Positions 35,386 to 44,628 are shown, numbered from the stretch's first letter. The stretch: DNA of 64,000 bases from Blautia hydrogenotrophica DSM 10507 (GCF_034356035.1 NZ_CP136423.1:1736001-1800000); one strand, 5' to 3'. Notes: generated from the sequence alone by a model not told the origin. Numbers and translations: made by a program.

Positions 35386-37234
35386 AACAGACACCTCCTT
35401 GATAACGTTTGGCTCCGCAGCCGGAACAGCGCATTCTGCAATTCGGAGTTACTTTTTCCTCTCTTGCCCGCTCCCACTCTCGAATTAAAAATTCTTTTGT
35501 AACTCCGGCGTCAATGAAATCCCATGGCAAAAGTTCTTCTGTCTTTCGTGGGCGAAGGGTATAGAAATCCAGAGAGATTCCAGTCTGAGAGAAGGCTTCT
35601 AGCCACAAATCCATCCGGAAGGTCTCTGACCAGGCATCGTACAGAGCTCCTTTTTCATAGGCACAGCGGATTACCTGGGCTGCACGCCGATCGCCTCTGG
35701 CTAAGAATCCTTCCAGGATTGTCACATCAGCCTCATGCCAATTGTAGCGGATACTCCGCTGGTTTAGCTGAGCTCTGATTTCTCCTTTGACAACCTTTGC
35801 TTTTTCCACGAACTGTTCCTGGGTGAACATCGGCGCCCACTGAAAGGGGGTGAATGGTTTCGGAACGAAAAAAGAGGTGCTGACGGTGATTTGCACTTTT
35901 CCATTTCTTTGCGGTTTGGGAATCTCATAGTACTCTTCAGCTATTTTTTCTGCCAGATGAGCGATTCCTTTCATGTCCTCTTCCGTCTCAGTGGGTAGAC
36001 CCAGCATAAAGTAGAGCTTTACTTTGTTCCACCCTCCCTGAAACGCACTCTTAGCCCCTTGCAGGATGGCCTCCTCAGTCAGCCCTTTGTTAATGACATC
36101 CCGCAGTCTCTGTGAACCGGCTTCCGGAGCAAAGGTCAGGCTGCTCTTTCGGATATCCTGTACTTTGCTCATAACATCCAGGGCAAAAGCATCAATTCTA
36201 AGAGAAGGCAAAGAGATGTTAACTCCCTGACTTTTAAACTCATCAATCAGGAAATTGACCAATTCTTTGAGCTGGGAGTAGTCACTGGAACTAAGAGAAC
36301 TCAGAGAAATCTCATCGTATCCGGTATTCTCCAGCATCTGACGCGCGTATTCTTTCAGACGTTCCACGTCTTTTTCGCGGGTGGGACGATAGATCATCCC
36401 TGCCTGGCAGAAACGGCAGCCACGGATGCAGCCTCGCTGGATTTCCAGAGTCACCCGGTCCTGGGTCGCCTTGATAAATGGCACAACTGGTTTTGTAGGA
36501 TAGGCTGAGTTATTCAGCTCCATGACCACCTGTTTCTCAACTTTTTCAGGGATACCAGGAAAGCTTGGGGTAAAAGCAGCCAAAGTTCCATCCGAATGGT
36601 AACGAACCTCATAGAGCGAGGGCACATAAATTCCGGGGATAGACGCAGCTTTTTGCAAAAATTCTCTGCGCCCGGCTCCCTCTGCTTTATTTTGAATGTA
36701 AAGATTCAAAAGTGCGTCGTAAGAAGTCTCTCCCTCTCCGATATAGAATAAGTCAAAAAATTCTGCGATGGGCTCCGGATTGTACACACAAGGCCCTCCA
36801 CCGATGACGATGGGACAGGTATCGTCACGATCTGCAGCAGACAAAGGAATTTGGCTCAAATCCAAAAGCTGCAAAATATTAGTGTAGCACATCTCGTACT
36901 GAATCGTAATTCCCAGAAAATCAAAGTCTCTGACAGGGTCTTGGGATTCCAGAGCGAACAAAGGAATCCGTTGCTGTCTCATAATTTTGTCCAAATCTGT
37001 CCAGGGAGAAAATACCCTCTCGCACCAGACATCCGGACGTTGATTAAACATATGATAAAGAATCTGCATTCCCAGATGAGACATGCCGATTTCATAGACG
37101 TCCGGAAATGTCATTGCAAACCTGATTTTCACCTGATCTGGATTCTTCATCACTGCATTGATCTCACCACCGATATAACGGGCGGGATTTTCCACCTGCA
37201 ATAATATTTCATCACTCAAAGCTAATTTTCTCAT
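35369..37234 (-). CDS. TIGR03960-type radical SAM protein with B12-binding-like N-terminus
   Basis: This 621-residue protein has an N-terminal cobalamin-binding-like Rossmann domain (about residues 20-190, with VYEIGMSHLGMQILY and VIGGGPCVYNPEPI), then a radical SAM barrel whose cluster motif RGCIRGCRFCQAG provides the CxxxCxxC cysteines near residues 270-277. The C-terminus has a Cys-rich CRMRCSGCGAKRY tail. The reaction is unknown. It heads an operon with DUF2344, rng and a VOC gene, overlapping the DUF2344 gene by 17 bases. Confidence 0.9.
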   Translation of the reverse strand: MRKLALSDEILLQVENPARYIGGEINAVMKNPDQVKIRFAMTFPDVYEIGMSHLGMQILYHMFNQRPDVWCERVFSPWTDLDKIMRQQRIPLFALESQDPVRDFDFLGITIQYEMCYTNILQLLDLSQIPLSAADRDDTCPIVIGGGPCVYNPEPIAEFFDLFYIGEGETSYDALLNLYIQNKAEGAGRREFLQKAASIPGIYVPSLYEVRYHSDGTLAAFTPSFPGIPEKVEKQVVMELNNSAYPTKPVVPFIKATQDRVTLEIQRGCIRGCRFCQAGMIYRPTREKDVERLKEYARQMLENTGYDEISLSSLSSSDYSQLKELVNFLIDEFKSQGVNISLPSLRIDAFALDVMSKVQDIRKSSLTFAPEAGSQRLRDVINKGLTEEAILQGAKSAFQGGWNKVKLYFMLGLPTETEEDMKGIAHLAEKIAEEYYEIPKPQRNGKVQITVSTSFFVPKPFTPFQWAPMFTQEQFVEKAKVVKGEIRAQLNQRSIRYNWHEADVTILEGFLARGDRRAAQVIRCAYEKGALYDAWSETFRMDLWLEAFSQTGISLDFYTLRPRKTEELLPWDFIDAGVTKEFLIREWERAREEKVTPNCRMRCSGCGAKRYQGGVCYEGQN

Positions 37235-37314
37235 AGTTTTCCTTTCCGTTGTTGAAAGAGTTTCTTTTTGAAGTTTATCTCGTCAAGCTCCAAGAGCTGG
37301 ACAGAATCTTCAAT

Positions 37315-37343
37315 ATTATATACATTTTAGATGAGAACTGCAA
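37315..37343 (-). promoter_or_regulatory. Promoter of the radical SAM-rng operon
   Basis: TTGCAG (37343-37338) and TATAAT (37320-37315) are separated by 17 bases on the - strand, about 75 bases before the first start codon. Confidence 0.8.
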
Positions 37344-37352
37344 GCTCGACTC

Positions 37353-38126
37353 TCAATGGCCAGCAGGTTTTTCTTCTATTCGGGATTTTTCCGCCACAAG
37401 ATCTGCATAAAGTAGAACACAGAAAACGAAGGCAAGTGGGAGTAGCGTCGCCCAGATAGCTTTTCCCAGAAAATGATTGGATAGGAAAGCTCCTGCGATA
37501 CAGCCTACAGCGAAAAAAAACAGCATTTTCAGATGCATTTTCAGCTTAATCCGATGAGATTTTTCATCAGTGTGCCGATGACGAATTTCCTTTGCAAGGC
37601 CAATGCCGATTTGACGGATATGATTTGTGGCAAAAGTGGTTGCCACCGGAATTCCCTCCGCCTGACGGAAAGTATTATACTGCATAGAAGCAATAAAGTT
37701 AATGGCTACCTGCGATATTTGCACAGGTGCGCTTTCTGGAAGGAAACCGATGCCTAAAACAACCGCCATCTCAATTAAAATCAACAAAGTGTCCCACCGT
37801 ACCAAAAGCCGGTGTTTAATGGGATTTGGCAGCAGCTCAGATACAAAAGCCCCCAGCATATACGCCGATATTGGAATGAGATAATAGAGTCCTTCCATCC
37901 AATGCCCGGTTCCTAAGGCCATTCCCATTAGAACTACATTTCCCGTCTGCGCATTGCAAAAGACATCCCCCCGGAGCAGATAAGTAAAAGCTCCCCAAAA
38001 CCCTGCCACGGCAATCAAGACAAAATAGAGCCATTTCCGTTCACAGATCAAATAATAGTGTTGATTTTTTTTTGCTTTATCTGTATTAGAGTCCGCAGAC
38101 ACAGCTTTTTTCATTTGTTTGGTCAC
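37353..38126 (-). CDS. YoaK/DUF1275 family membrane protein
   Basis: This 257-residue protein has about six predicted spans and the DUF1275 landmarks FCNAQTGNVVLMG, SMQYNTFRQ and VATTFATNHIRQIG. The family is widespread and uncharacterised; a transport role is assumed. The start is GTG 38126 with AAGGAG 8 bases upstream. It has its own promoter, and a 13-bp perfect inverted repeat occupies the start of its transcript, which hints at regulation. Confidence 0.85.
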   Translation of the reverse strand: MTKQMKKAVSADSNTDKAKKNQHYYLICERKWLYFVLIAVAGFWGAFTYLLRGDVFCNAQTGNVVLMGMALGTGHWMEGLYYLIPISAYMLGAFVSELLPNPIKHRLLVRWDTLLILIEMAVVLGIGFLPESAPVQISQVAINFIASMQYNTFRQAEGIPVATTFATNHIRQIGIGLAKEIRHRHTDEKSHRIKLKMHLKMLFFFAVGCIAGAFLSNHFLGKAIWATLLPLAFVFCVLLYADLVAEKSRIEEKPAGH

Positions 38127-38190
38127 ACCAGAGTCTCCTTCTGCATAGGTTTGGATTTTACCTACACAAACATTACTTTTTCAGAATTTT

Positions 38191-38222
38191 ATGAAAGATC
38201 TGCTAAAATGCAGATCTTTCAT
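38191..38222. promoter_or_regulatory. 13-bp perfect inverted repeat just downstream of the YoaK-family promoter
   Basis: ATGAAAGATCTGC (38191-38203) and its exact complement (38210-38222) flank a 6-base spacer. It begins about 14 bases past the -10 box on the - strand and has no T-tract, so an operator or leader hairpin is more likely than a terminator. Confidence 0.7.
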
Positions 38223-38235
38223 GGACATTATCTTT

Positions 38236-38264
38236 ATTATAAATCTTAAATGGAATTGTATCAA
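38236..38264 (-). promoter_or_regulatory. Promoter of the YoaK/DUF1275 gene
   Basis: TTGATA (38264-38259) and TATAAT (38241-38236) are 17 bases apart. The -35 box contains the TGA stop codon of the Cys-rich protein gene upstream. Confidence 0.8.
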
Positions 38265-38521
38265 CTGTTGTTTTTTCTTTTAGACTCCTCCTGATCTTTA
38301 CAAGATATACAGTCACTTCCAAAAGTTTTGCAATGTTCACTGCTTTGTATGCCGCATGTATGAGAAACGTTAGTCTTTTTGCAGCTTTTGGGGTTATTGG
38401 GACAGTTTGCACCGGATGGACAGCCGATACACTTTATTCCACTTTTTCTGGCCTTCACGAGATAAGCAGTCGCAGCTCCAACGATCAATGCCAGTACAAC
38501 AATCACAATAAAATTCTCCAT
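38261..38521 (-). CDS. FeoB-associated Cys-rich membrane protein
   Basis: This 86-residue protein has one N-terminal span (about residues 3-22), the KARKSGIKCIGCPSGANCP motif and eleven or so cysteines in the remainder. This is the pattern of the small Cys-rich proteins found beside feoB in Firmicutes, presumed to help ferrous iron transport. It is longer than the usual 50-60 residues. It lies 78 bases after feoB, with a hairpin between, and is read in the same direction. Confidence 0.85.
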   Translation of the reverse strand: MENFIVIVVLALIVGAATAYLVKARKSGIKCIGCPSGANCPNNPKSCKKTNVSHTCGIQSSEHCKTFGSDCISCKDQEESKRKNNS

Positions 38522-38558
38522 ATTCTGTTCTCCTTCGTCTATTTTCTATAGCAAAATA

Positions 38559-38592
38559 ACGGCAGACAAGAATATTAGATTCTGCCTGCCGT
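38559..38592 (-). terminator. Hairpin after feoB (terminator or attenuator)
   Basis: ACGGCAG (38559-38565) pairs with CTGCCGT (38586-38592); on the - strand it is followed by TATTTTGC. It lies between feoB and the Cys-rich gene and may reduce read-through. Confidence 0.55.
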
Positions 38593-38599
38593 CTATTAT

Positions 38600-40615
38600 T
38601 TATTTCTGTGTGGCTGCACTTGCATGCAGGCTATATTCTGTCGCAAATTTATGGTCAGATCTGCGAATAATTACTATCAAAATCACTGCCAGTACAGCGA
38701 CTGCAATCAGTCCGGGAACAAATGCAGTTCCGAGGGAACCCGTTGTAATCAGAGTACCAATCTGGTATACAAAAAATGCCACTGTATAACCGGTTCCCAA
38801 CTGAAGGCAGATGCCACCCCATAGCCATTTCTTACTTTGCATCTCAGAGTTCATCGCTCCAAGAGCAGCAAAACAAGGGGGTGTATAAAGGTTAAACATC
38901 AAGTAAGCCAGTGCTGCTGCTTTGGTAAGTCCCATAATAGTAGCAACTTCATTTCCGCTGCCTACCAAGGCCAATTCGTCAGTATCAATTAAGCTAGTAA
39001 CGCCATATACAACAGCCAGAGTACCGACTACATTCTCTTTCGCGATAAAGCCAGTGATAGCCGCTGCTGCCAACTGCCATACACCGAATCCCAGAGGGAT
39101 AAACAGGATAGAGAACGGGTGAGCGATAGAGGCGAGAATAGAGGTTCCCTCTGCGCCTTCCTCCACCAACTGGAACTGCCAGTTGAAGCTCTGCATGATC
39201 TGTACAACTGTGTTGCAGACCAAAATGATGGTTCCTGCTTTGATAATGTAAGCTTTCCCTCGTTCCAACATGGAAAATGTAGCTCTTTTCAAACTCGGAA
39301 CTTTATACTCGGGAAGTTCGATAATGAAGAAAGATTTACGGTATTTCTGACCGGTAATTTTCTTCACTAGCAAAGCGCCCAGCAAGATCAAAACGATGCC
39401 CACTAAATACATGGCAGGACCTACCCAAACGGAATCTGCAAAAAATGCACCTGCAAACAACGCGATTACAGGAAGCTTAGCACCACAGGGCATAAAAGGA
39501 GTCAGCATCGCAGTGGTTCGCCGTTCTCTCTCGTTACGGATAGTACGGGAAGCCATAACTCCAGGAATCGCGCAACCGGTACCGATTACCATTGGAATTA
39601 CGGATTTACCGGAAAGACCAACTCTCTTGAAAATCGGGTCCAGCACAACAGTAGCACGTGCCATATAACCACAGTCTTCCAACAATGCGATCAGGAAATA
39701 CATTACCATTACCAACGGCAGGAAGCCAACTACCGCACCGACACCGCCGATGATACCATCTACCAGAAGTGCGTACAGGAATGGATTTGCATTTTCCAGT
39801 AATCCGCCTACCCAGCCTTGGAAGGTTTCAATCCAACCTACCAGCCAGTCTGCAATCCAAGTACCCAGAGTAGATTGGGATATGTAAAACACCAGAACAA
39901 TAACAGCTACGAAGATCGGAATACCGATAATCTTGTGGGTGATGATATCATCAATTTTATCCTGGGCGTTTCTGTCTTTTGTCAGAACTTTTCTCTTCTC
40001 AACATCTTTTACAATACTGTTGACGAAATCGAATCGTTTTCTATCAGCAGCTTCTACTGCGTCTTTATCCTTCAAGTCGATATCAGCCTGAACATAAGGC
40101 GCCTTCTGTCCTTTTCCTTTCAGAGATACGGCCTGGCTGACAGCTTCTTTCAGTCCTTCATGGCCGGAAGACGTAGATATCGTCTTGACAACTGGGCACC
40201 CTAATTTCTCAGATAGACGCTTTACATCAATTTGAGTCTGTTTCTTTTCTGTAATATCACTTTTATTTAAGGCAACCACTACCGGAATTCCAAGTTCCAA
40301 AAGCTGTGTGGTGAAAAAAAGGCTTCGGCTCAGGTTTGTAGCGTCCACGATATTGATAATCACATCTGGATTTTCCTTTTTCACATAGCTGCTAGTAATA
40401 CTCTCCTCTGAAGTAAAGGGCGACATGGAATATGCACCTGGCAAATCCACTGCGACCACCTCTTGTGTTCCGTCATAATACCCTTTTTTAATAAGACTTT
40501 CCTTCCGCTCCACCGTAACGCCGGCCCAGTTTCCAACACGTTCATTTCTGCCTGTCAGCGCGTTGTACATGGTTGTCTTTCCACTGTTTGGATTTCCAGC
40601 AAAAGCAATTCTCAT
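38600..40615 (-). CDS. feoB: Ferrous iron transporter FeoB
   Basis: This 671-residue protein joins a cytosolic G domain to a Fe(II) permease. GTPase motifs are GNPNSGKTTMYN (residues 8-19), DLPGAYSM (G3) and NKSD (G4); two Gate-like regions (GCAIPGVMASRT and the C-terminal TPPCFAALGAMNSEM) mark the membrane core with about nine spans. ATG 40615 is chosen since AAGGAGGAG lies about 9 bases upstream and the earlier ATG at 40636 precedes that site. It follows feoA by 88 bases. Confidence 0.95.
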   Translation of the reverse strand: MRIAFAGNPNSGKTTMYNALTGRNERVGNWAGVTVERKESLIKKGYYDGTQEVVAVDLPGAYSMSPFTSEESITSSYVKKENPDVIINIVDATNLSRSLFFTTQLLELGIPVVVALNKSDITEKKQTQIDVKRLSEKLGCPVVKTISTSSGHEGLKEAVSQAVSLKGKGQKAPYVQADIDLKDKDAVEAADRKRFDFVNSIVKDVEKRKVLTKDRNAQDKIDDIITHKIIGIPIFVAVIVLVFYISQSTLGTWIADWLVGWIETFQGWVGGLLENANPFLYALLVDGIIGGVGAVVGFLPLVMVMYFLIALLEDCGYMARATVVLDPIFKRVGLSGKSVIPMVIGTGCAIPGVMASRTIRNERERRTTAMLTPFMPCGAKLPVIALFAGAFFADSVWVGPAMYLVGIVLILLGALLVKKITGQKYRKSFFIIELPEYKVPSLKRATFSMLERGKAYIIKAGTIILVCNTVVQIMQSFNWQFQLVEEGAEGTSILASIAHPFSILFIPLGFGVWQLAAAAITGFIAKENVVGTLAVVYGVTSLIDTDELALVGSGNEVATIMGLTKAAALAYLMFNLYTPPCFAALGAMNSEMQSKKWLWGGICLQLGTGYTVAFFVYQIGTLITTGSLGTAFVPGLIAVAVLAVILIVIIRRSDHKFATEYSLHASAATQK

Positions 40616-40703
40616 AGCAACAATCTCCTCCTTCATTTGGTCTTATGAAGTTATTCTTCACTAACCTGTTTTGCAAAAAAACAGCGAACTAAATCACTGT
40701 TAC

Positions 40704-40916
40704 TTATATTGAAATAGCTTTCGCTAAATCAGTATCAATGTTATATCTGGCGTCTTTGATCGAAACAACACAGCCGCCCTTCATTCGGGAAACTACAGTA
40801 ATCGGTTCACCGCTGTAACACCCAAGAGAAAACAAAAAGGCTTCCAATTCTTCATCGTTTGACAAAATGCTCTTTATGATATATTCTTCTCCTTCTTTGG
40901 CATCCAACAAATTCAT
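40704..40916 (-). CDS. feoA: Ferrous iron transport protein FeoA
   Basis: This 70-residue protein is a single SH3-like FeoA domain, with LGCYSGEPITVVSRM in the core and DARYNIDTDLAKAI at the end. It binds and assists FeoB. It is the first gene of the feoAB-Cys-rich group and has its own promoter about 140 bases upstream. Confidence 0.9.
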   Translation of the reverse strand: MNLLDAKEGEEYIIKSILSNDEELEAFLFSLGCYSGEPITVVSRMKGGCVVSIKDARYNIDTDLAKAISI

Positions 40917-41055
40917 TTTTCAATTCTCCTTACCATGTTCCTACGCTTATTATCTTACTTTGAATAATCCACTCAATATACTGTATTTATCAACTAGCAC
41001 TGGAAATGCACGATATGCTCTTTTTCTGGAAAATAACATCTCCTTACGGTAAGTT

Positions 41056-41084
41056 AGTATATAATAACTTTAAGTATTCGTCAA
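41056..41084 (-). promoter_or_regulatory. Promoter of the feoAB operon
   Basis: TTGACG (41084-41079) and TATACT (41061-41056) are 17 bases apart. An interrupted palindrome CTTAC-G-GTAAG (41043-41053) covers the likely start site and could bind an iron-responsive repressor; it does not match the usual Fur box. The rest of the 325-base gap between feoA and the substrate-binding protein gene holds the feoA leader and the terminator at 41196; the roughly 110 bases between show nothing I recognise. Confidence 0.75.
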
Positions 41085-41195
41085 GAGTTTCATTTAAAAT
41101 ATTTTATACTTTTTTATTTCTTTAGAGTTCAGAGAATAATTGGAGCAGTTGATAATTTTTCCGCTTGGCTCCAGGAGGACTTTGTGTTGTTGAGA

Positions 41196-41228
41196 AAGTA
41201 AAAACCCTCTGCACATGGCAGAGGGTTT
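41196..41228 (-). terminator. Terminator of the cobalamin-controlled transporter operon
   Basis: AAACCCTCTGC (41202-41212) and its perfect complement (41218-41228) form an 11-bp stem with a 5-base loop; on the - strand it ends in TTTTTACTTTC. It lies 13 bases past the stop codon of the substrate-binding protein gene. Confidence 0.88.
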
Positions 41229-41241
41229 CATAAGGTAAAAT

Positions 41242-42831
41242 TTAAGAAAGTACATCCACGGTTCCCCAATGAATTGCTTCATAGGAAGTGGAAGCCTCTT
41301 CAATACCCGTAAGGCGATTCTTATTGTAGACATATACTTTTCTGGGATAGTAAAGAGGAACTGTCACTGCCTGTTCGTCCATTCTGCCTAAAATAGAATC
41401 GTATAATTCAGTGCGCTTATTCTCGTCTAAAGTCTGTAAAACCTGCCCAATTTGTGTACTGATCTGTTCATCATACCAGCACACAGCTGGATTCCCTTCT
41501 GTCTGATAGAACATGCTGCTCAAAAATCCGTGAGGATTCCAGGAATCTTCATAAGAACGGTACATAATCATATCGTAATCCCGGGTAGACCAGATCGCGT
41601 CGTAATATGCGGCAGATTCCATCTGATTTAGCTCGATCTCCACACCGATTTTTTCGTATTCTGACTGCAGATATTCGCAGATCGTTTTCCAGTTAGCGTA
41701 TTCTTCTGTTTGGAAGACCAGACGCAAGGACAGCTTCTTTCCGCCTTTTTCTACGATTCCATCTCCGTCTGTATCTTCATATCCGGCTTCTTTTAACAGT
41801 TCTTTTGCTTTTTCAGGTTCATAAGTGTATCCGGGGCTATTTTCATCTGTCACGTAGGGCGTATTATCTGGAAACAACCCTTTTGCCGGTGTGCCATCCC
41901 CATCCAGAAGGTCATTTACAAGTCCGTTCTTGTCGATCCCATAATTTAAGGCCTGGCGAACTTTTTCATCTTTCAGGAATTCATTTTCATAATTGAGAAT
42001 CAGATAGTAGGTCTGAGTGGCATGCGCTTCAAATTCTTCTAAATTTTCATCTTGTTCAATTACAGGCCAGCTCTCAGTGGGAAGATCCGCAAGGCAGATG
42101 TCCACCTCACCGCTTTGGAGTGCCATCGTTCTGGCCTGTCCGTCGTCGACTAATTTTAAAACAACTTTATCTACCTTCGGTGCGTCTGCATAGTAATTGG
42201 GATTCGGAACCAGAACTACCTCCTGGTTGGTCTTATAGCTCTCTATCATCCATTGGCCAGTACCAATCATCTCTTTGAAGTTTCCTTCTTCGTCTACTCC
42301 GTTTTCTCCAAGCATCCGGTAAGGTCTGGGGTATGTAAATTCGATCAGACAAGGATATGCCACCTGGTCAAACTCAAAGGTGACCGTGTAATCGTCAACT
42401 TTTTTTACATCTAGCAATTTTGCTGAGAATGTTTGCTTCTCATCCCAACGTGAAGCGTTAAAAATTACATTGTCAGCATTAAATTTAGTACCATCAGAAA
42501 ATTTTACATCTTTTCTCAGATGAAAGGTATAGGATTTTCCATCTTCACTGATTTCCCAGGATTCTGCCAGAGCTGGTTCAATCTCGCCACCTTCTCCGTA
42601 CCTCACCAACGGATCAAAAACCATCTCAAACAGACGGAAATCTTCGTTAATCCCAGATATGGTATCTGCTTCTTCCGGCTTCAAATCAGATGAGACTAAG
42701 GCAGTGATGACTTTTTGCCCGTCTGAGTCTCCTTGTGCAGCAGTTTGTTCTTTTTTTCCGCATCCTGCCGTCAGCAATGTAGCGCCGACTACAGTCAAAG
42801 TCAAAAATAATTGTACAATTCTTTTCTTCAT
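41242..42831 (-). CDS. Family 5 substrate-binding lipoprotein (nickel/peptide type)
   Basis: This 529-residue lipoprotein has a signal peptide with lipobox LTAGC (Cys24) and the SBP_bac_5 fold, including DNVIFNASRW and GTGQWMIESYKTNQEVVL. Its length is close to NikA (about 524). Ligands of this family range from peptides to Ni or Co complexed with a chelator; the sequence alone does not decide. It is the last gene of the operon led by a cobalamin riboswitch, so a cobalt, nickel or corrinoid-linked ligand is the best inference. Confidence 0.85.
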   Translation of the reverse strand: MKKRIVQLFLTLTVVGATLLTAGCGKKEQTAAQGDSDGQKVITALVSSDLKPEEADTISGINEDFRLFEMVFDPLVRYGEGGEIEPALAESWEISEDGKSYTFHLRKDVKFSDGTKFNADNVIFNASRWDEKQTFSAKLLDVKKVDDYTVTFEFDQVAYPCLIEFTYPRPYRMLGENGVDEEGNFKEMIGTGQWMIESYKTNQEVVLVPNPNYYADAPKVDKVVLKLVDDGQARTMALQSGEVDICLADLPTESWPVIEQDENLEEFEAHATQTYYLILNYENEFLKDEKVRQALNYGIDKNGLVNDLLDGDGTPAKGLFPDNTPYVTDENSPGYTYEPEKAKELLKEAGYEDTDGDGIVEKGGKKLSLRLVFQTEEYANWKTICEYLQSEYEKIGVEIELNQMESAAYYDAIWSTRDYDMIMYRSYEDSWNPHGFLSSMFYQTEGNPAVCWYDEQISTQIGQVLQTLDENKRTELYDSILGRMDEQAVTVPLYYPRKVYVYNKNRLTGIEEASTSYEAIHWGTVDVLS

Positions 42832-42845
42832 TTTTCATTTCTCCT

Positions 42846-43823
42846 CTATTTCATGTTTTCGAAATGGTGACAGGCGACCCAATGTTCGTCTCCTGCCAAT
42901 ACCAACTCCGGTTCCTCTATTTTACATTTTTTCGTGCATAAACTGCAGCGGTTTTGATAACAGCAGCCCTGTACCGCAGCGGTTTCAGAGATGTGCAGCT
43001 CTGTGTCATTCATTCCGATTTTTCTTTTACGAGGATCCGTAGCCGGGATGGATTGAAACAGCAGTTTCGTATAAGGGTGGAAGGCAAGCTGCCAAATACA
43101 GTCTGTTCGGTCTATGTACTCTACCACTTTTCCCTGATACATAATGGCTACTGCTTTGCACACATAAGGAACGTTTGACAAATCATGGGTGATTAGCAAA
43201 TAAGTAAGACCGAACTCCTCTTGCATATCATTTAACAGATTTAAAATCTGCTTTCGAATAGAAAAATCCAGGCTGGATACCGGTTCATCACAGATGACCA
43301 ATTTAGGACGCAGTACCAAAGCTCTGGCAATATTGGCCCGCTGACACTGTCCTCCACTTAACTGGCTTACGTACCGATGTTTCATCGCTGGCTCCAATCC
43401 CACTTTTTCCAAGATCTCGTCAATGGCATCCTCGTATTCTGCTGGAGACATCGGCATATAATTTTGCATGACTTCCCGAATGCTTTCCCCAATGGTATAA
43501 GTGGGGTCAAAGACGCCATTGCTGCTCTGAAAAATCATCTGTAGTTCTCTTCTGAATGGCCGAAAGTCCCGCTCTTTTAAATTCTGTACTTCCTTGCCCA
43601 AAAAAGAAATGGTTCCCTCGGAAGGTTTTTCCAGACCAGCTACCAGTTTTCCAAATGTGGTCTTTCCGCTGCCGCTCTCTCCGATCAGTGCCAAAGATCT
43701 TCCTTTTTCGATCTTTAAAGAGACTCCGTCTACAGCTTTTACTATGGAATTTCTGCTACCTTTCGATGCCGTTTCTTTTCCATAATATTTTTTTAGATGA
43801 TCTGTCTCCAATAAAAATTCCAT
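42846..43823 (-). CDS. ABC importer ATPase 2 (OppF/NikE-like)
   Basis: This 325-residue ATPase has Walker A GESGSGKTT, signature LSGGQCQRANIARAL and Walker B LVICDEPVSSLD. A C-terminal extension with GCCYQNRCSLCTKKC is the Cys-rich oligopeptide-transporter-type tail. It energises the two permeases encoded upstream. ATG 43823 has AAAGGAG about 8 bases before it; sequence upstream of this in frame overlaps the preceding gene's end. Confidence 0.9.
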   Translation of the reverse strand: MEFLLETDHLKKYYGKETASKGSRNSIVKAVDGVSLKIEKGRSLALIGESGSGKTTFGKLVAGLEKPSEGTISFLGKEVQNLKERDFRPFRRELQMIFQSSNGVFDPTYTIGESIREVMQNYMPMSPAEYEDAIDEILEKVGLEPAMKHRYVSQLSGGQCQRANIARALVLRPKLVICDEPVSSLDFSIRKQILNLLNDMQEEFGLTYLLITHDLSNVPYVCKAVAIMYQGKVVEYIDRTDCIWQLAFHPYTKLLFQSIPATDPRKRKIGMNDTELHISETAAVQGCCYQNRCSLCTKKCKIEEPELVLAGDEHWVACHHFENMK

Positions 43824-43836
43824 TTGTCTGTCTCCT

Positions 43837-44628
43837 TTACAAAATAGCACTTAACAGCTTTTTCGTGTACGGATGGGTTGGTCTGTGAAAAATCTCATCT
43901 ACCGGAGCAGCTTCCACGATCTCTCCAACTTGCATAATGTAGACCTGATCTGCAATCTCAGCCACGACTCCAAGGTCATGAGTGATAAACAGGATTCCCA
44001 TTTTTTGTTCTCGGCTCATCCGATAAATTTCCGAGAGAATCTGCCTTTGAACCGTCACGTCCAAGGCAGTGGTAGGCTCGTCTGCTATCAAGTATTTGGG
44101 CTTCAACGCCATGGCTATTGCAATCATTACCCGCTGACACATCCCGCCGCTTAGCTCAAACGGATATTTCTTCATAAGCTGCTTCGGATTTGGAAGTTTG
44201 ACTGCTTTCAGATAAGATAAAGCTAATTTTTCCGCTTCTTCCTTTTTCATTTTCTGCCGCTGCCGAATTCCCTCAGTGATCTGGTTTCCCACAGTATAGA
44301 GGGGATTTAAAGAAGCACTGGGGTCTTGAAAAATCATCCCCACAGTACTACCGTTCCATCTCTTTTTCTGTTCTTTGGAGAGCTTTCCAAACTCCATTCC
44401 TTCCGCTGTGATCTCTCCTTCCACGATTTTTCCGTTTCGAGGCAGTAGCCCCAGCACAGCCAGAGAAGTTACAGACTTTCCGCTGCCGCTCTCTCCCACC
44501 AGTGCAGTAATTTTCCCTTTTGGGACCGTTAAATTCACTCCTTTGACAGCTTGTATGGTCCCTGTTTTTGTCAGAAAATCCACTCGCAGATTTTGAATTT
44601 TCAAAGTTTTATTCTCCTGCCATTCCAT
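43837..44628 (-). CDS. ABC importer ATPase 1 (OppD/NikD-like)
   Basis: This ATPase of 263 residues has Walker A GESGSGKSV, signature LSGGMCQRVMIAIAM and Walker B YLIADEPTTALD. It pairs with the next ATPase in a heteromeric importer. ATG 44628 overlaps the permease gene by 20 bases and has GAGAGGG upstream; a TTG at 44604 behind AGGAG is an equally good start and would give 255 residues. Confidence 0.9.
   Translation of the reverse strand: MEWQENKTLKIQNLRVDFLTKTGTIQAVKGVNLTVPKGKITALVGESGSGKSVTSLAVLGLLPRNGKIVEGEITAEGMEFGKLSKEQKKRWNGSTVGMIFQDPSASLNPLYTVGNQITEGIRQRQKMKKEEAEKLALSYLKAVKLPNPKQLMKKYPFELSGGMCQRVMIAIAMALKPKYLIADEPTTALDVTVQRQILSEIYRMSREQKMGILFITHDLGVVAEIADQVYIMQVGEIVEAAPVDEIFHRPTHPYTKKLLSAIL

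Noticed and set aside
41043..41053. Classical Fur box at the feo promoter
   Set aside because: Only an 11-base CTTAC-G-GTAAG palindrome is present; it does not fit the GATAAT-type repeat of Fur.
41094..41333. 79-codon frame on the - strand between feoA and the substrate-binding gene
   Set aside because: It runs through the operon terminator and out of frame through the end of the lipoprotein gene; composition and position indicate chance.
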